From the NCBI RefSeq assembly GCF_009727055.1, contig NC_052357.1, forward strand, positions 13,220,875-13,284,874: DNA of 64,000 nt, in the 5' to 3' direction. The notes beneath the pieces were generated by a model. It made no database searches, had not been told where the DNA came from, and saw nothing but the letters and a program-made list of their open reading frames with translations. The stretch comes from Benincasa hispida (lineage: Eukaryota > Streptophyta > Magnoliopsida > Cucurbitales > Cucurbitaceae). Within the stretch, counting starts at the first letter, position 1, and the number at the start of each line of letters is the position of its first letter. The translations under genes and the position numbers were made by a program. Below are positions 36,880 through 47,077 of the stretch, in pieces.

Positions 36880-37200
36880 TAATGGCATAAGAAACAATAA
36901 TTGGAGAACGTGAAGGAGGGGAGGGCAAAATGGGGCATTCACATTGAAACGGTGAGCTTTGGCGTAAGAGAAACGGAGCAGAGAACTTAAACGCAAAAGG
37001 CAGCAAATATTACCTTTTTTTTTATTATTATTTTTATTAAGCCGCCAAATCTGACCGGCGCTGCCCGGAACACATTCCCCCCGTCCCTTTCGCTTTATAA
37101 ACTGACCCAATTGCCCGCTTAGTTATGTTATGTCCCACGCGTGTCGTTACCCAGCTTCCGACATGCCATTACGACATGTCGTTTCTGCACTAAATATCAA
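36880..37200. other. GC-richer patch with TATA-like motif
   Basis: Unlike its surroundings this stretch has GCCGCC, CCGGCGCTGCCCGG and CCACGCGTGTCG, with CTTTATAAACTGACC near 37092. It resembles a promoter or decayed exon, but no protein or splice structure was recognised on either strand. Confidence 0.35.
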
Positions 37201-37671
37201 ATACTGTTTACACAGCTCATGCCCTTCATTTTCCCACTCAATTATTTTGTTTTAGTTCACTTATGGTTGTGGCTAACAAATCGATCCCAATTTAGGGGAA
37301 CTTTTCATTTTATCAACTTCTTTCTTATAATAATTATTATATTTTTTATTTTACCAATTTTCTTTTTTGAAACTATTTTCTTACCTTTTGTTTTTTTTTC
37401 AAGTTCAATAAATGGAGGGTAAGATTTGAACTGAGTTGACCAGTAGAGTTATGTCTATAATTTTTCTTAATTTATCTACTTTTTAAATTTGTTTAAAAAA
37501 AGAACGAAAGAATAAATGTTTTTGGGAATTTTTTGTTTCTGAACTTCAAATGTAATTTTGAAGATAGATTAATAAAAAAATGATTAGCCTCATACCCATA
37601 TCGGCTCTCGATTTAATTTTGCAAGCATCGAAGTGGAAATTATTACAAAGAATTTGTAGAATTGAGTTCCT

Positions 37672-37709
<38 letters not shown>

Positions 37710-38669
37710 CCTTAAAAAATTCTGAAAGTTTTGACTAAATAGTTAAAATTTCAATGAAAAGTAAATTTGGATTGAAAAAGAAAATTAAATAATCTAAATT
37801 TAAATATTTAATTAAAAAATATCTATTATCTAAGGTGCAAGGGCCGTTTAGGTGACAATTTTTCTATGATGGACTTGTTTTTCAAAATTAAACATGTTTC
37901 ATCTACACTTATTAGATAACTAAATCCTAAAAAAAAAAAAAAAACTTTTTAAAAACTATCTTTTTAAGTTCTTAAAATTTAACTTAATTTTTTAAACAAT
38001 CAATGAAAAGTAGAAAAAAAAAAAGTCCAACTTAATTTTAAAAACAAAATGATTACCTGACTGTGTTACCGGTCCTAACCCTATTGATACTCCTAACAGT
38101 TCTCTATCAAAATAATATATCGACACCCTATAATAAACATTCATATTTCACACATACTTTGGAGAAATAAAATTTCATAAAATATCATCCCATAAACCCT
38201 TTGTTGGACATAAATTTGATCCCAATACAACTTCTAAATGCAGCCTGTTTCTCTTTATACTTCTTGGAGCCAAACCAACAAATATTATGAAGATTATCAT
38301 GATCAATATCTCAACAATCATAAAATTTTGTTTTTTTTTTTTTTTTTTTAATAATTTTTTACTCCATTTTACCATAGCTCAATCCGCCAAGAGGCAAAAT
38401 TAACCAGCAGAAATTTAACTGTAGCAAAATTCATCCATACACTGACTGGTTACAAACAAAACCTACAATCACACTCACGCCATTTCTCCTGCGGATTATC
38501 CCACAACATTATGCTCTTCCAAGTAACAAACATGTCTCACCAACCTTTGCACACAACCCATTTCACCAAAAACATCAACCAACAAAACATCATACATTTC
38601 ATTCAACACAGAAGAAAAATATAGGTGGTGCTGCACCTCAACTCGACTTTCTCGGGTCCACAGTTCTGG

Positions 38670-39188
38670 TCATATCTTTTTCAGCTTTTCAGCCTTCACC
38701 ACAGGGTTGGCTTTTGCAATTGCCTCCCTACCAACAGCCTGGTAATCAAAAGGGCACTCGTGTTTGTCAGAGTAGCGATGGACTGCACAGAAGAGGCTTC
38801 CACATCGGCAGTTGAACCCTGTTAGACCCACGCGTTTCCTGCAGCTGCTGCACCTGTTTGGACTTTCTTTCACCTTCTCCACTGTGCTGCTTGCATTTGA
38901 AGACGTATGAGATGCCTGAGTTGGAATGATGGATGATTCAGCTGGTTCAGTTTCTAGCTTAGTTGGACAAGTGACAACAGCCTTCTTGCCATGGTCATTT
39001 GGTCCACAATTCACAATGCTTCCGAATGAAGATGCTGCAAGCTTGGCCTGTTCTTGCTTCATGATGAAGTCTTTGTGGCATTTTGAACACATGTTCATAG
39101 TTGCAGCACTTCCGAAAAACCCACAGTTGTTTGCACAAAGTTTGGGAGCTTCTGGAGGAGCTTGGCATCCTGTCTCTTTATGCTCCAT
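38670..39188 (-). CDS. A20/AN1 zinc-finger stress-associated protein (SAP8-like subtype)
   Basis: This frame encodes 172 residues from the ATG at 39188 ([18 protein letters not shown]). A20 ligands are Cys18, Cys22, Cys34 and Cys37, with the [11 protein letters not shown] spacing typical of the SAP2/SAP8 group. AN1 ligands are Cys113, Cys116, Cys127, Cys129, Cys134, His137, His143 and Cys145, all intact. The protein is cytosolic/nuclear in known relatives and linked to abiotic stress and ubiquitin binding. On the minus strand ATATTTACAG|GAAAG ends at 39201, a good splice acceptor 12 bases before the ATG, so a 5'UTR intron is likely. Donor candidates are CAG|GTTAGA near 41120 and GG|GTTAGT near 41375. 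A TATA box lies at 41452-41458. Confidence 0.94.
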   Translation of the reverse strand: MEHKETGCQAPPEAPKLCANNCGFFGSAATMNMCSKCHKDFIMKQEQAKLAASSFGSIVNCGPNDHGKKAVVTCPTKLETEPAESSIIPTQASHTSSNASSTVEKVKESPNRCSSCRKRVGLTGFNCRCGSLFCAVHRYSDKHECPFDYQAVGREAIAKANPVVKAEKLKKI

Positions 39189-39200
39189 TATTCAACTTTC

Positions 39201-41380
39201 CTGTAAATATTAGTCCATCAGCTATTTTCAAGTAAATTAATGTTCTGTATGTTAAAAAATAGGATGTTCGGGATGAAATATTCAAGCAAATTATGTTAAT
39301 TGATTGATTATCTGAAATGAAACTACCCAACATCCAGAAAAAGGAGAATGACTGAGTACAATTCCTGACAAACAGAAGATGTTAAGCACAGAGTATTACA
39401 AGTTGATCGTTGAACGTCATTTACAGAGAAAAAAGAAGGAATAACCATTGAAGCAACTGGACTTCAATTCACACAAGTTCTAGTTTACATCTCTAATTCC
39501 CTCCCATCCACTCTCCTAATGTTCTTTTCTCATTGTGCTGATGAAGCAGAGTCCTTGCAATTGCCCATATGAAACCGAACATCTTCCAGACTACTCATAT
39601 TCCGATCCAAATGATGAAAATCAAGTGCTCTACATAATCCATTCAAATAACTCCAAATATATTGAGTTACTATATATCTATGACTTCTAATTCTGACAAT
39701 ATGTGTTAGTAGGGCCAAGGGGATCTCGAGGTCCAGCTAAGGTTCTGCATGAGGAAGTTACTCCATTTGTTTTGCATGGAGATCAATTTATAACTTTGGT
39801 TGGTGCATCAAATGACTTAATTTCGGTGGTTATGCATGGGAAATATTATTTTCTGGTCAAAACAGGTAACTGGATTGTCTTGCATGAGGAGAATTTTTGT
39901 TTCTCTGCTGGTGATAGTTCGTCTAAAGTTTCTCTATGGGTTAGAGGTTCAGGTAAAGCTAAAGGGTTCTTCAAGGAGTCATGTACAGAAATGGCTTGAA
40001 GATTGGGAGTTCAATGGAATCTATCTATTAATTTATTTAGTCTTGAGAAGCTTCCTAATAATGTTGCAACAGGTTGCATTCAAAATGTTTCTTTTGTTGA
40101 ATGGGGGTCAAATTCATAGTTTTCTTTGGAAGGTTTGAAGTGGCTCTCAGTTTCCAATGCTTAGTCAAGGCTTTACCGATAGTTTCATCATTGCTTTGCA
40201 AGCTCTCTAAGTTTTTCAGGAAAAGATTTTGCAAAAGTTCTTTGCTCTTTAAACGTTTATTTATTTTCATGGCTACCCTCTATATGGTTATATTTGTTGT
40301 TTTGTTTCGTTTTCTATTTCACTCCCTTTCGGAGTTTGCATCCCCGAACATTTATTCTTTTCCATTATTCCATTATATCAATGAGGATTTTTTCTTCCCT
40401 CCCATTAAGCTCTCACGAAATGGAAAATTCCATAACAAGGAGGTCCAAAACCATTCAACAAAAATGGAACCCTAAGGTAAACAGAGAAAAACAAACTCAC
40501 TCAAATTCTTCTTCAAAGAATGGAAATATGCATATACATGCTTGATGCTAGGGCCAAGTCCAACTCAAATACCTCTCTAAAACAAAACTCCATTCCAAAA
40601 GAGGTTAAAACGAAACTTCCAGGCTACACAAAAGCTGGGCCAGTTAAGAAAAGGAACATGTTCATCACATCTCACGAGCAAGGAGAAGAAAGAGATATTG
40701 ATTAGCAACAGAATTAAAAACATGAAAAATAATCGGATGCCAACAAGTGAAATTCCTCAACAAGACATAAACAGACATGCAAAAATCTGCTAGTATTGTC
40801 TAAAAAACTCCAGCATCTACCACCAAAAAAAAAAAAAAAACAAACATAAGATTACTTCCACCCACAAGTTTGATTAAAAATCCCCCTAAAGTAGCAGGAG
40901 AATTGGAGCGAAACTTTAAAAAAGCACCACTAAGAATTAAATTACCCACAAGACAGCATCGTCAACGCTTTCAAAAACATAATCGCTTCCCCCAGAAACA
41001 ATCAAGACGAACCAATTCGCATAGAAACAAACAGAGAGCGAAAAAAATAAAAAATAAAAATCGAAACCCCACAAATCAATTTCGAGAAATGGAAGAAGCC
41101 CTTCAATTCTTAATTCTAACCTGTTCGTTGTTAGGTGTAGGAGGTTGCTCTATTCGACCGCTGCCTTATCGATGATTATAGAAAAACACCATAAAATTCC
41201 CAGCGAGATGACGATTCTTCGCTCCCCTCCTTCCACTGAAAATCAACCAGAAGAAAAGTGGAAAGAAAAAACAGAAAAACATATGTAAATCAAAAATAAA
41301 AAATAAAAAAACCCACATGCGAAGAACAAAATTAAGAAAAAAGAAAAAAGAAATGAAGATGAAATTGGGAAAACTAACCC
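39201..41380 (-). other. probable 5'UTR intron of the second A20/AN1 gene
   Basis: The minus-strand acceptor at 39201-39202 and two donor candidates (near 41120 and 41375) would define an intron of 1.9-2.2 kb. Long leader introns are usual in this gene group. It contains a coding-like plus-strand fragment (39703-40100) of unknown origin. Exact borders are inferred. Confidence 0.5.
39703..40100 (+). pseudogene. coding-like fragment of unknown origin
   Basis: A plus-strand frame of about 98 codons (39703-39999) reads with protein-like composition, for example VLHEEVTPFVLHGDQFITL, GNWIVLHEENF and KVSLWVRGSGKAKGFF. After its stop, protein-like sequence appears to continue in another frame (LSINLFSLEKLPNNVATG). 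It recalls fragments seen in plant retroelement-rich DNA, but no family could be named. It lies antisense within the probable leader intron. Confidence 0.35.
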
Positions 41381-41451
41381 TACAACGATCAGAAAGGAAA
41401 TGGGGTTTCGAAGGTGGAGAGAAAAGCCACTTCTTTACAATGGGATTTCCC

Positions 41452-41458
41452 ATTTATA
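41452..41458 (-). promoter_or_regulatory. TATA box for the second A20/AN1 gene
   Basis: The minus strand reads CTCTATAAATGGGA, a good TATAAAT box. Transcription would start about 30 bases downstream, near 41425, in a CT-rich leader. The assignment to the gene at 38670-39188 is inferred from strand and spacing. Confidence 0.55.
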
Positions 41459-41499
41459 GAGCAATCGGAAGTCCGATGTGGGCCAAAAATAATAAATAA

Positions 41500-42876
41500 A
41501 TAAAAACAAAAACGTTACGAGTTCTTAAGGGCTGGTTGTGGAAATACATGGAGTGTTGTGATTGGAGGAAAGAGAGTGACCAATGAGAATGAAGAGAGTG
41601 GCGAGTTTACATGGAACTGGCTGTAGGCGATCGAGCTAGAAAAGCTTGTGTTCCTATGAGTCCCGTTTACGGGGTTTGGGTTACGTGTTTCGATTCTACT
41701 CTTTGTTATGTGTATTAGTCCTTGGTTGAACGACACGTCGAAAGTGATGTTTTTGGAATATTTTTATTTAATAGCAAAATTTTGAATTGAAAGGAAGGGA
41801 AGGATGATCATCATCATCGTGGTGATGCTTTTTATATAGATTTTCCCCCTTAAAAAAACCACTTTCATTTTTCATTTTTTATTTTTCTTCTAATTTTTTA
41901 TTCGATCCAATATTGTTATTCTTGAACCTTCTGGTTGATATTGATTTGAAATGCTAAGAGTATGTCTATTATTTATTTTATTTATGTCTTACCATTTAAT
42001 ATAAATTAAAGAAAAATACAATAACCAAATAGATAGTAGTAATTTGTTTTTATTGAATTTGAGTCGTTTCATATGGTTGTCTTGCTCCATTTTTCTTTAC
42101 TTGTGTCAAAAAAAAAAATATATATGATAAATTTTCTTTCCAATTTTTTTTTTTTGGAGAAGAGTAATTATAATAAATAGTAGTCTAACTTGAATTATCG
42201 ACTGATGAAGAAAATTTTTTGAGTTTGAATTGATATAATTATTAATATAGAATTTTAATTGATATAACTCTTAAAAATAAAGGTATAAATTGATAGTTCT
42301 TCCTAATATTTTTTTTAATGAGAGATTTCAATTTGTTTTTACATGCTCTGGATATTTCTGACTTCAACCTTCTTGATATAATAGGATTGGGGTCCTCTTA
42401 AAGTTGTATGATAAATAATAAGAATAATAATGATAATTGTTGATAGAGATTGAAAACGATGTAAATCTATGGATATTTTTTTACTATTTCTGTAAATAGT
42501 TTGACATTTTATTTATTTCTTTTTCTTTTTCTTTTACATATTGACTACTTTCACTTCTTATCGCTCCAGTTATCTCCTTGAGATACTGGAAGAAGAGCAA
42601 ATCCTTGAACTCTTCTTTCAAATCCTCACGTCCGTGATAAACAGTTGAAAGGTGGGTAGAAGCAGAGTTTGTCAAAGCAAGTGATGAGAGGTCGATCGGT
42701 AGACTAAAGTGTAAACATGAATGGGAGTGCAAACGAGAGAGACAGAGAAAGTTGCGAGTGTGATCTAAGCAAAAGGTGGGATTGGCATTGAAAGTTCCCA
42801 AAATTCAAGTCATTCGACGCTAACACAACACACTCATCAAGACTAGATAATCCAAGAATTTCCAACTCAAATGGAT
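41500..42876. other. intergenic region and 3' flank of the membrane-protein gene
   Basis: The upper part (about 42480-42876) is probably the 3'UTR of the minus-strand gene ending at 42877. The rest is AT-rich with no supported gene. 41530-41760 is less AT-rich and could be distal promoter of the second A20/AN1 gene. Confidence 0.45.
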
Positions 42877-43722
42877 TCATCTCGAAAGCAAAGCAAACAG
42901 AACACCAACAGACAATCCAGTTACACACAAGAAAGAAACAGTTCGCACTCTAACAAACAGGGCATTCAAATTCTTACCGATCTGAAGACTCAGCGTTAGA
43001 ATCTGTAACCTACCTTGTTCCTCCATTTTCTTGAAGAACATCATCGGCTTCAGAGACTGCCGTAGAATGAACGCCAACGAGAAAGGAAACCCAAACGCCA
43101 CAAAGCTTTGAATCGAAACTTCAGTCATCGGTGAAGCCCGAGTTGCATACGAAATCCAAGCCCCAATGCCGAGTTGAACCAGACCCAAAACCGCCATAGC
43201 TTTGCTTAACCTGTACACATTCTTCATCATCTCTTCCACCACCTCTCTGTTTTCATTAGCCAGCGCCGACAAGTCTCTCTCCACGGTCGGCCCTTCGATG
43301 TCTTGGTGCTTGAAATCAGCCGGTTTCTGCTCGTTCTCTTTCTCGGAGGTTGAAGAAAATCTAGATTTCTGATCGAAACCCGAGATGGAGACGAAGCTAG
43401 GGTTTCTTAATTTCATAATCGAACAAGGACCGGATCCGATTGGTCCGTTGAAATTAGGGCTATTACTCTGAATCTGTAAATCGGAAAAGATAAGTTTCGA
43501 AATGGAACTGAGGGAGGGATTTGGAGAAGCGATGAGGGAAGTGAAGAGGTCAACTGTAGGGTTTGGAAATTTTCGTCGAGGAGATCGCTGAAATGAGGGA
43601 TCAGAATGTGGAGAAGGGATTCGAGCAAAGGGTTCGTGAGGGTTTTGGGAGATGAGAAAGGTGGAAGGAAGGCATGGCCTGAGAAAGTTGGAGCTTAACC
43701 TTCGCGTAACAATGGCGGCCAT
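42877..43722 (-). CDS. unnamed plant membrane protein, probable organelle targeting
   Basis: A single exon of 281 codons starts at the ATG at 43722 (context AAAAATGGCC). The frame extends seven codons upstream, but only to a TTG. The N-terminus [20 protein letters not shown] is rich in Arg/Ser and lacks acidic residues, like a mitochondrial or plastid transit peptide. Residues 1-120 are Ser/Pro-rich and poorly structured. Residues about 145-175 are charged ([13 protein letters not shown]). Three hydrophobic segments follow at about 175-193, 201-220 and 261-279, with [14 protein letters not shown] between the second and third. The C-terminal half looks strongly protein-like and is probably conserved in plants, but I cannot name the family. 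An internal GTAGGTTACAG resembles a tiny intron but is read through in frame. Confidence 0.85.
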   Translation of the reverse strand: MAAIVTRRLSSNFLRPCLPSTFLISQNPHEPFARIPSPHSDPSFQRSPRRKFPNPTVDLFTSLIASPNPSLSSISKLIFSDLQIQSNSPNFNGPIGSGPCSIMKLRNPSFVSISGFDQKSRFSSTSEKENEQKPADFKHQDIEGPTVERDLSALANENREVVEEMMKNVYRLSKAMAVLGLVQLGIGAWISYATRASPMTEVSIQSFVAFGFPFSLAFILRQSLKPMMFFKKMEEQGRLQILTLSLQIGKNLNALFVRVRTVSFLCVTGLSVGVLFALLSR

Positions 43723-44009
43723 TTTTGGGTTCTCGACTATCAATTTGGAGGTGTTCGCTGTTCAGCGAGAGAGACAGATAAAGAAAGAATCGAGATATTA
43801 TTGAAATACTAATCGCGTTAATTATGTATTTAATCAATCCCCTTTGTTAATTTATATTTCATAATGTATTGCTTTAATACCGTTGTTTCGATTTTTATTT
43901 TTTATTTTTCATTTTCACACATATGTTTTTTTTTCCCTTTTATGTTGTGAAAATAAGAACAATAAATAAACAAAAGAAGCAAAGTAGAAGAGAGATTGGA
44001 AAATAAATA

Positions 44010-44219
44010 TTGAACTCAATTGTGTTCTATTTTACAAAAACACCATACATCACTATTTATAAGACATGGAATTGTATATATTACAACATAGAATTCAATG
44101 AAGAGTGCATGTTACAACAAGAAATTCAATGCGAGGTTTATGATATTTGATAACCTATGTAGGTTATGGATATCGACACTAATTAGTATACTATAATATA
44201 TATTACATTTATAATATTC
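44010..44219 (-). repeat. 3' LTR of second short-LTR copia remnant
   Basis: This resembles in layout the LTR at 23405-23615: on the minus strand it has a TATA motif (CTTATAAATAGTG) and lies just after the polypurine and repeat region of a copia RNase H remnant. Borders are approximate, since the 5' partner LTR is lost. Confidence 0.55.
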
Positions 44220-44257
44220 CCTCTTAGATATCAATATTATATAAAATAGATGTCTTG

Positions 44258-44511
44258 TTAAAACCTTATTAGGAAAAAACCCGCTAGAAAAAAATCATAG
44301 TTAAGGAAAAAAGTATATTATTTTATATACTTTAGTGACTGCCTCTTTAAAAACCTTGCTAAAAAAATCAGTGGAAAAAACCGTAATCAATGGAAAAAGA
44401 GTGCAGTATTTTATATACTTCAGTGACTGCCTCATTAAAAACCTTACTAAGAAAACCTAGTGGGAAAAACCATAGTCAAGGGAAAAAGAGTGCAATATTT
44501 CTACTCCCCCT
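44258..44511 (-). repeat. 88-bp tandem repeat, three copies
   Basis: Copies start near 44258, 44346 and 44434. Each contains TTAAAAACCTT, a GGAAAAA tract and, in the first two, ATTTTATATACTTYAGTGACTGCCTC. The third runs into the polypurine complement CTACTCCCCCTC. The related element at 23640-23770 has a single copy. Confidence 0.78.
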
Positions 44512-44519
44512 CATGAATA

Positions 44520-46202
44520 CGTCACTGGACTTCTCTGAATCGTCGCATTCCAATGTTGTGCATCAACTTTTCGAATGTTTGTGTGGATAATGCCTTTGTA
44601 AGTAAGTTTGCCAAGTTGTCTTTCGAAGAAGTTCACCAAGTAGTCTTTTGAAGAAATTTGTTGAACATTGATGTTGTCATTTTCTTCAAGGTCATGTGTA
44701 AAAGAGTTTTGATGAGATATGCTTTGTTCAATCTCCTTTTATATACCCACATTTGATTTTAGCTATACATGCAGTATTGTCTTCAAGTAATATCATTGGA
44801 AAATTTTTACCGGATGACAAGCCACGTGTTCCAAGAATATGATGAGTCATTGACTTCAACCACACACATTCCCTACTAGCTTCATGAATTGAAAGAATTT
44901 CTGCATGATTTGAGGAAGTGACTGTGATGGTTTGCTTTATAGGTTGCCAAGATATAGCAGTTCCTCCACATGTAAACAGATAACCTATTTGGGATCTTGC
45001 TTTGTGCGGATCAAATAAATATCCAGCATCTGCATATCCAACTAGATTAAAGTTTGATTTCTCTAAATAAAACAAATCCATATTAATCGTTCCTTGAAGA
45101 TAATGGAGTACATGCTTAACTCCGTTCGAATATCTTTTTGTTTGAGAAGAACTATATCTTGCTAATAAATTTACTGATAATGCTATATCTAGTCTTATGT
45201 TGTTAGCAAGATACATTAATGCACCTACGACACAAAGATATGGTATTTCAAGACCAAGTAGTTCTTCATTATCTTCTCGAAGTTGAAAGATATCATTTTT
45301 CACATTTAGTGATTGAACTACCATTGGAATGTTAATTGAGTGTGCTTTGTCCATGTAAAATCTTTTATGTATATGTTGATTGATGAATAAAAATTTCATC
45401 GACTAAATGCTCAATTTGCAAGTCAAGGCAAAATTTTGTTTTGCCAAGATCTTTCATCTCAAATTCTTTTTTGAGATATTCTATTGCTTCTGAAAGCTCT
45501 TCAGGAATACCAATTATGTTTAAATCATCAATATATACAGCTATAAAAGCAAACACTAGCTGTGATTTCTTAATAAAAACACATGGACAAATTTGATCTT
45601 TTTGATAACCTTCTTTTAATAAATATTCACTTAGACAATTGTACCACATTCATCCTGATTGTTTCAATCCATATAATGATCTTTGTAATTTGATCGAATA
45701 TAATTCTCTAGATTTTGAATTACATGATTCAAGTATCTTAAATCCTTAAGGGTTTTCATGTAAATTTCATTTTCTAAAGATCCATATAAATATGCTGTGA
45801 CAACATTCATAAGATGCACGTTAAGCTTTTCATATACGATAAGGGTAATTAAATATCTTAATGTAATAACATTCACCACAGAAGAATATGTTTCCTCATA
45901 GTCAATGCCTTGTATTTGAGAAAATGCTTGTACAACAAGTTGTGCTTTATATCTTGTGACCTCATTATTTTCATTTCTTTTACGTACAAATAGCCATTTG
46001 TATCCCATGGGTTTTACACCTTCAGGTGTATGGACTACAAGTTTAAAAAGCTCATGTGTTTGAAAGTGCTTTTAATTCTGTTTGGATGACTTCTTTCCAC
46101 TTGAGCCAATCTTTTCTATGACAACATTTTTCAACAGATCTAGGTTCATAATCCTCATTTTCATGAATGGTATCATGGGTGAAAAGAAACCAATGACGGT
46201 TT
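44520..46202 (-). pseudogene. copia RT/RNase H remnant (second short-LTR element)
   Basis: From its 5' side the minus strand encodes KDWLKWKEVIQTEL, then MGYKWLFVRKRNENNEVTRYKAQ, the RT core with AVYIDDLNIIG (YIDD box near 45530) and FEMKDLGKTKFCL. RNase H follows with VGYADAGYLFDPHKARSQIGY and NHAEILSIHEASRECVW, then EDNTACIAKIKCGYIKGD. These pieces fall in four frames, so several frameshifts are present. At 46203 the sequence is cut by a forward long-LTR copia LTR, and the integrase and gag are missing. Confidence 0.85.
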
Positions 46203-46752
46203 TGTTGGGGTTGATGCCCTAAATCTCGTAGGGTCTTGTAGTTTGTAAACCTTGTATGAACAAACATTTTTGTGATTAATAATATTTGATATTTTATTCA
46301 CTTTATCTATGAAATATATGATATTTTAGTTACATTAACCACAAACCAATAAACTAACATCCATGGTTATCGTTGTAACTTAAACATGTATGTGGAGACA
46401 TATAGATGGATCATGTTTAAATGATAATCTATATGGCTTGTAGTATATGGATAAGGCTGGATATCTTATTATGGTGACACTGCGAGTATGACCCGCTTTG
46501 TAGGTGTTACAAATGCTGTAAAGTGCTACAAATGATTTGATCCTAATCATTCATGTATTAGACATACGAGCGGGGATATTCTATAAAAAGGAGTTTGTAT
46601 AAGACTGGACCACAAAATGTTTAGTCTTGTTATATAACACCGTTTATAATAAAGCCTTTCATTTCACTAGGATGACCATAGGTAAGATGGCCTTAATCCT
46701 GAGTGAGTTGTAAACTTCTGCCTATGAAAGCAGTTCTTTGATTTGTATGGGT
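46203..46752 (+). repeat. long-LTR copia LTR, 5' fragment
   Basis: It begins TGTTGGGGTTGATGCCC and follows the LTR to the TTTGATTTGTATGGGT point, about a quarter of the full length. It then jumps to the element's internal 3' end. Confidence 0.78.
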
Positions 46753-46880
46753 CTAATGGATCGCCCGTGGCTGGACTAAGGCAAGTAGGAGATTTTCTTA
46801 TATTGGGCTTTTATGCCCTAGTTTATTGTTTTGTACTAGTTTTATGTACAACCCACTTTGCTTTAGGACAAGTGGAAGAT
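46747..46880 (+). other. copia internal 3' end with polypurine tract
   Basis: The sequence GGATCGCCCGTGGCTGG ... TTTTATGCCCTAG matches the complement of about 7080-7165. It ends in GGACAAGTGGAAGATTG, the polypurine tract before the next LTR. It is joined to the preceding LTR fragment at a shared ATGGGT. Confidence 0.7.
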
Positions 46881-47077
46881 TGTTAGGGTTGATGCCCTAA
46901 AGTCTTGTGTTCTGTAGTTTGTAAACAGTTTGTACGAATGCTTGTGTTGTATAATATATGATATTTACTTCACATCTTATTTTTTTGCTCAATTGTATAT
47001 TTTATTTACTTTACCACAAACCAATAAATATGAAATCCCTGGTTATCTGTATGTAACTTAAGCTTGTATGTGGTGAC
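46881..47077 (+). repeat. long copia LTR, 5' part (interrupted copy)
   Basis: Starts TGTTAGGGTTGATGCCC and continues collinearly at 49232 after removal of a solo LTR. It is a 3' LTR, because a polypurine tract precedes it. Confidence 0.8.

Larger units (their letters stand above)
33901..38669. other. intergenic DNA between the two A20/AN1 genes
   Basis: Mostly AT-rich with long A tracts (35738-35760, and 35 A at 37673-37707). It holds a possible MITE (34588-35006), a 98-bp foldback element (36606-36703) and a GC-richer patch (36880-37200). Open frames here show no domains. The segment just below 38669 probably contains the 3'UTR of the minus-strand gene. Confidence 0.5.

Noticed and set aside
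36679..37110. 143-codon minus-strand open frame
   Set aside because: The composition is dominated by F, L and Y from T-rich DNA, and there is no domain or good start context.
38926..39213. Plus-strand frame opposite the second A20/AN1 gene
   Set aside because: It is antisense to a well-supported zinc-finger CDS and has no motif of its own.
42484..42928. Minus-strand frames below the membrane-protein gene
   Set aside because: They lie in its probable 3'UTR or overlap its end in other frames, and have no recognisable domain.
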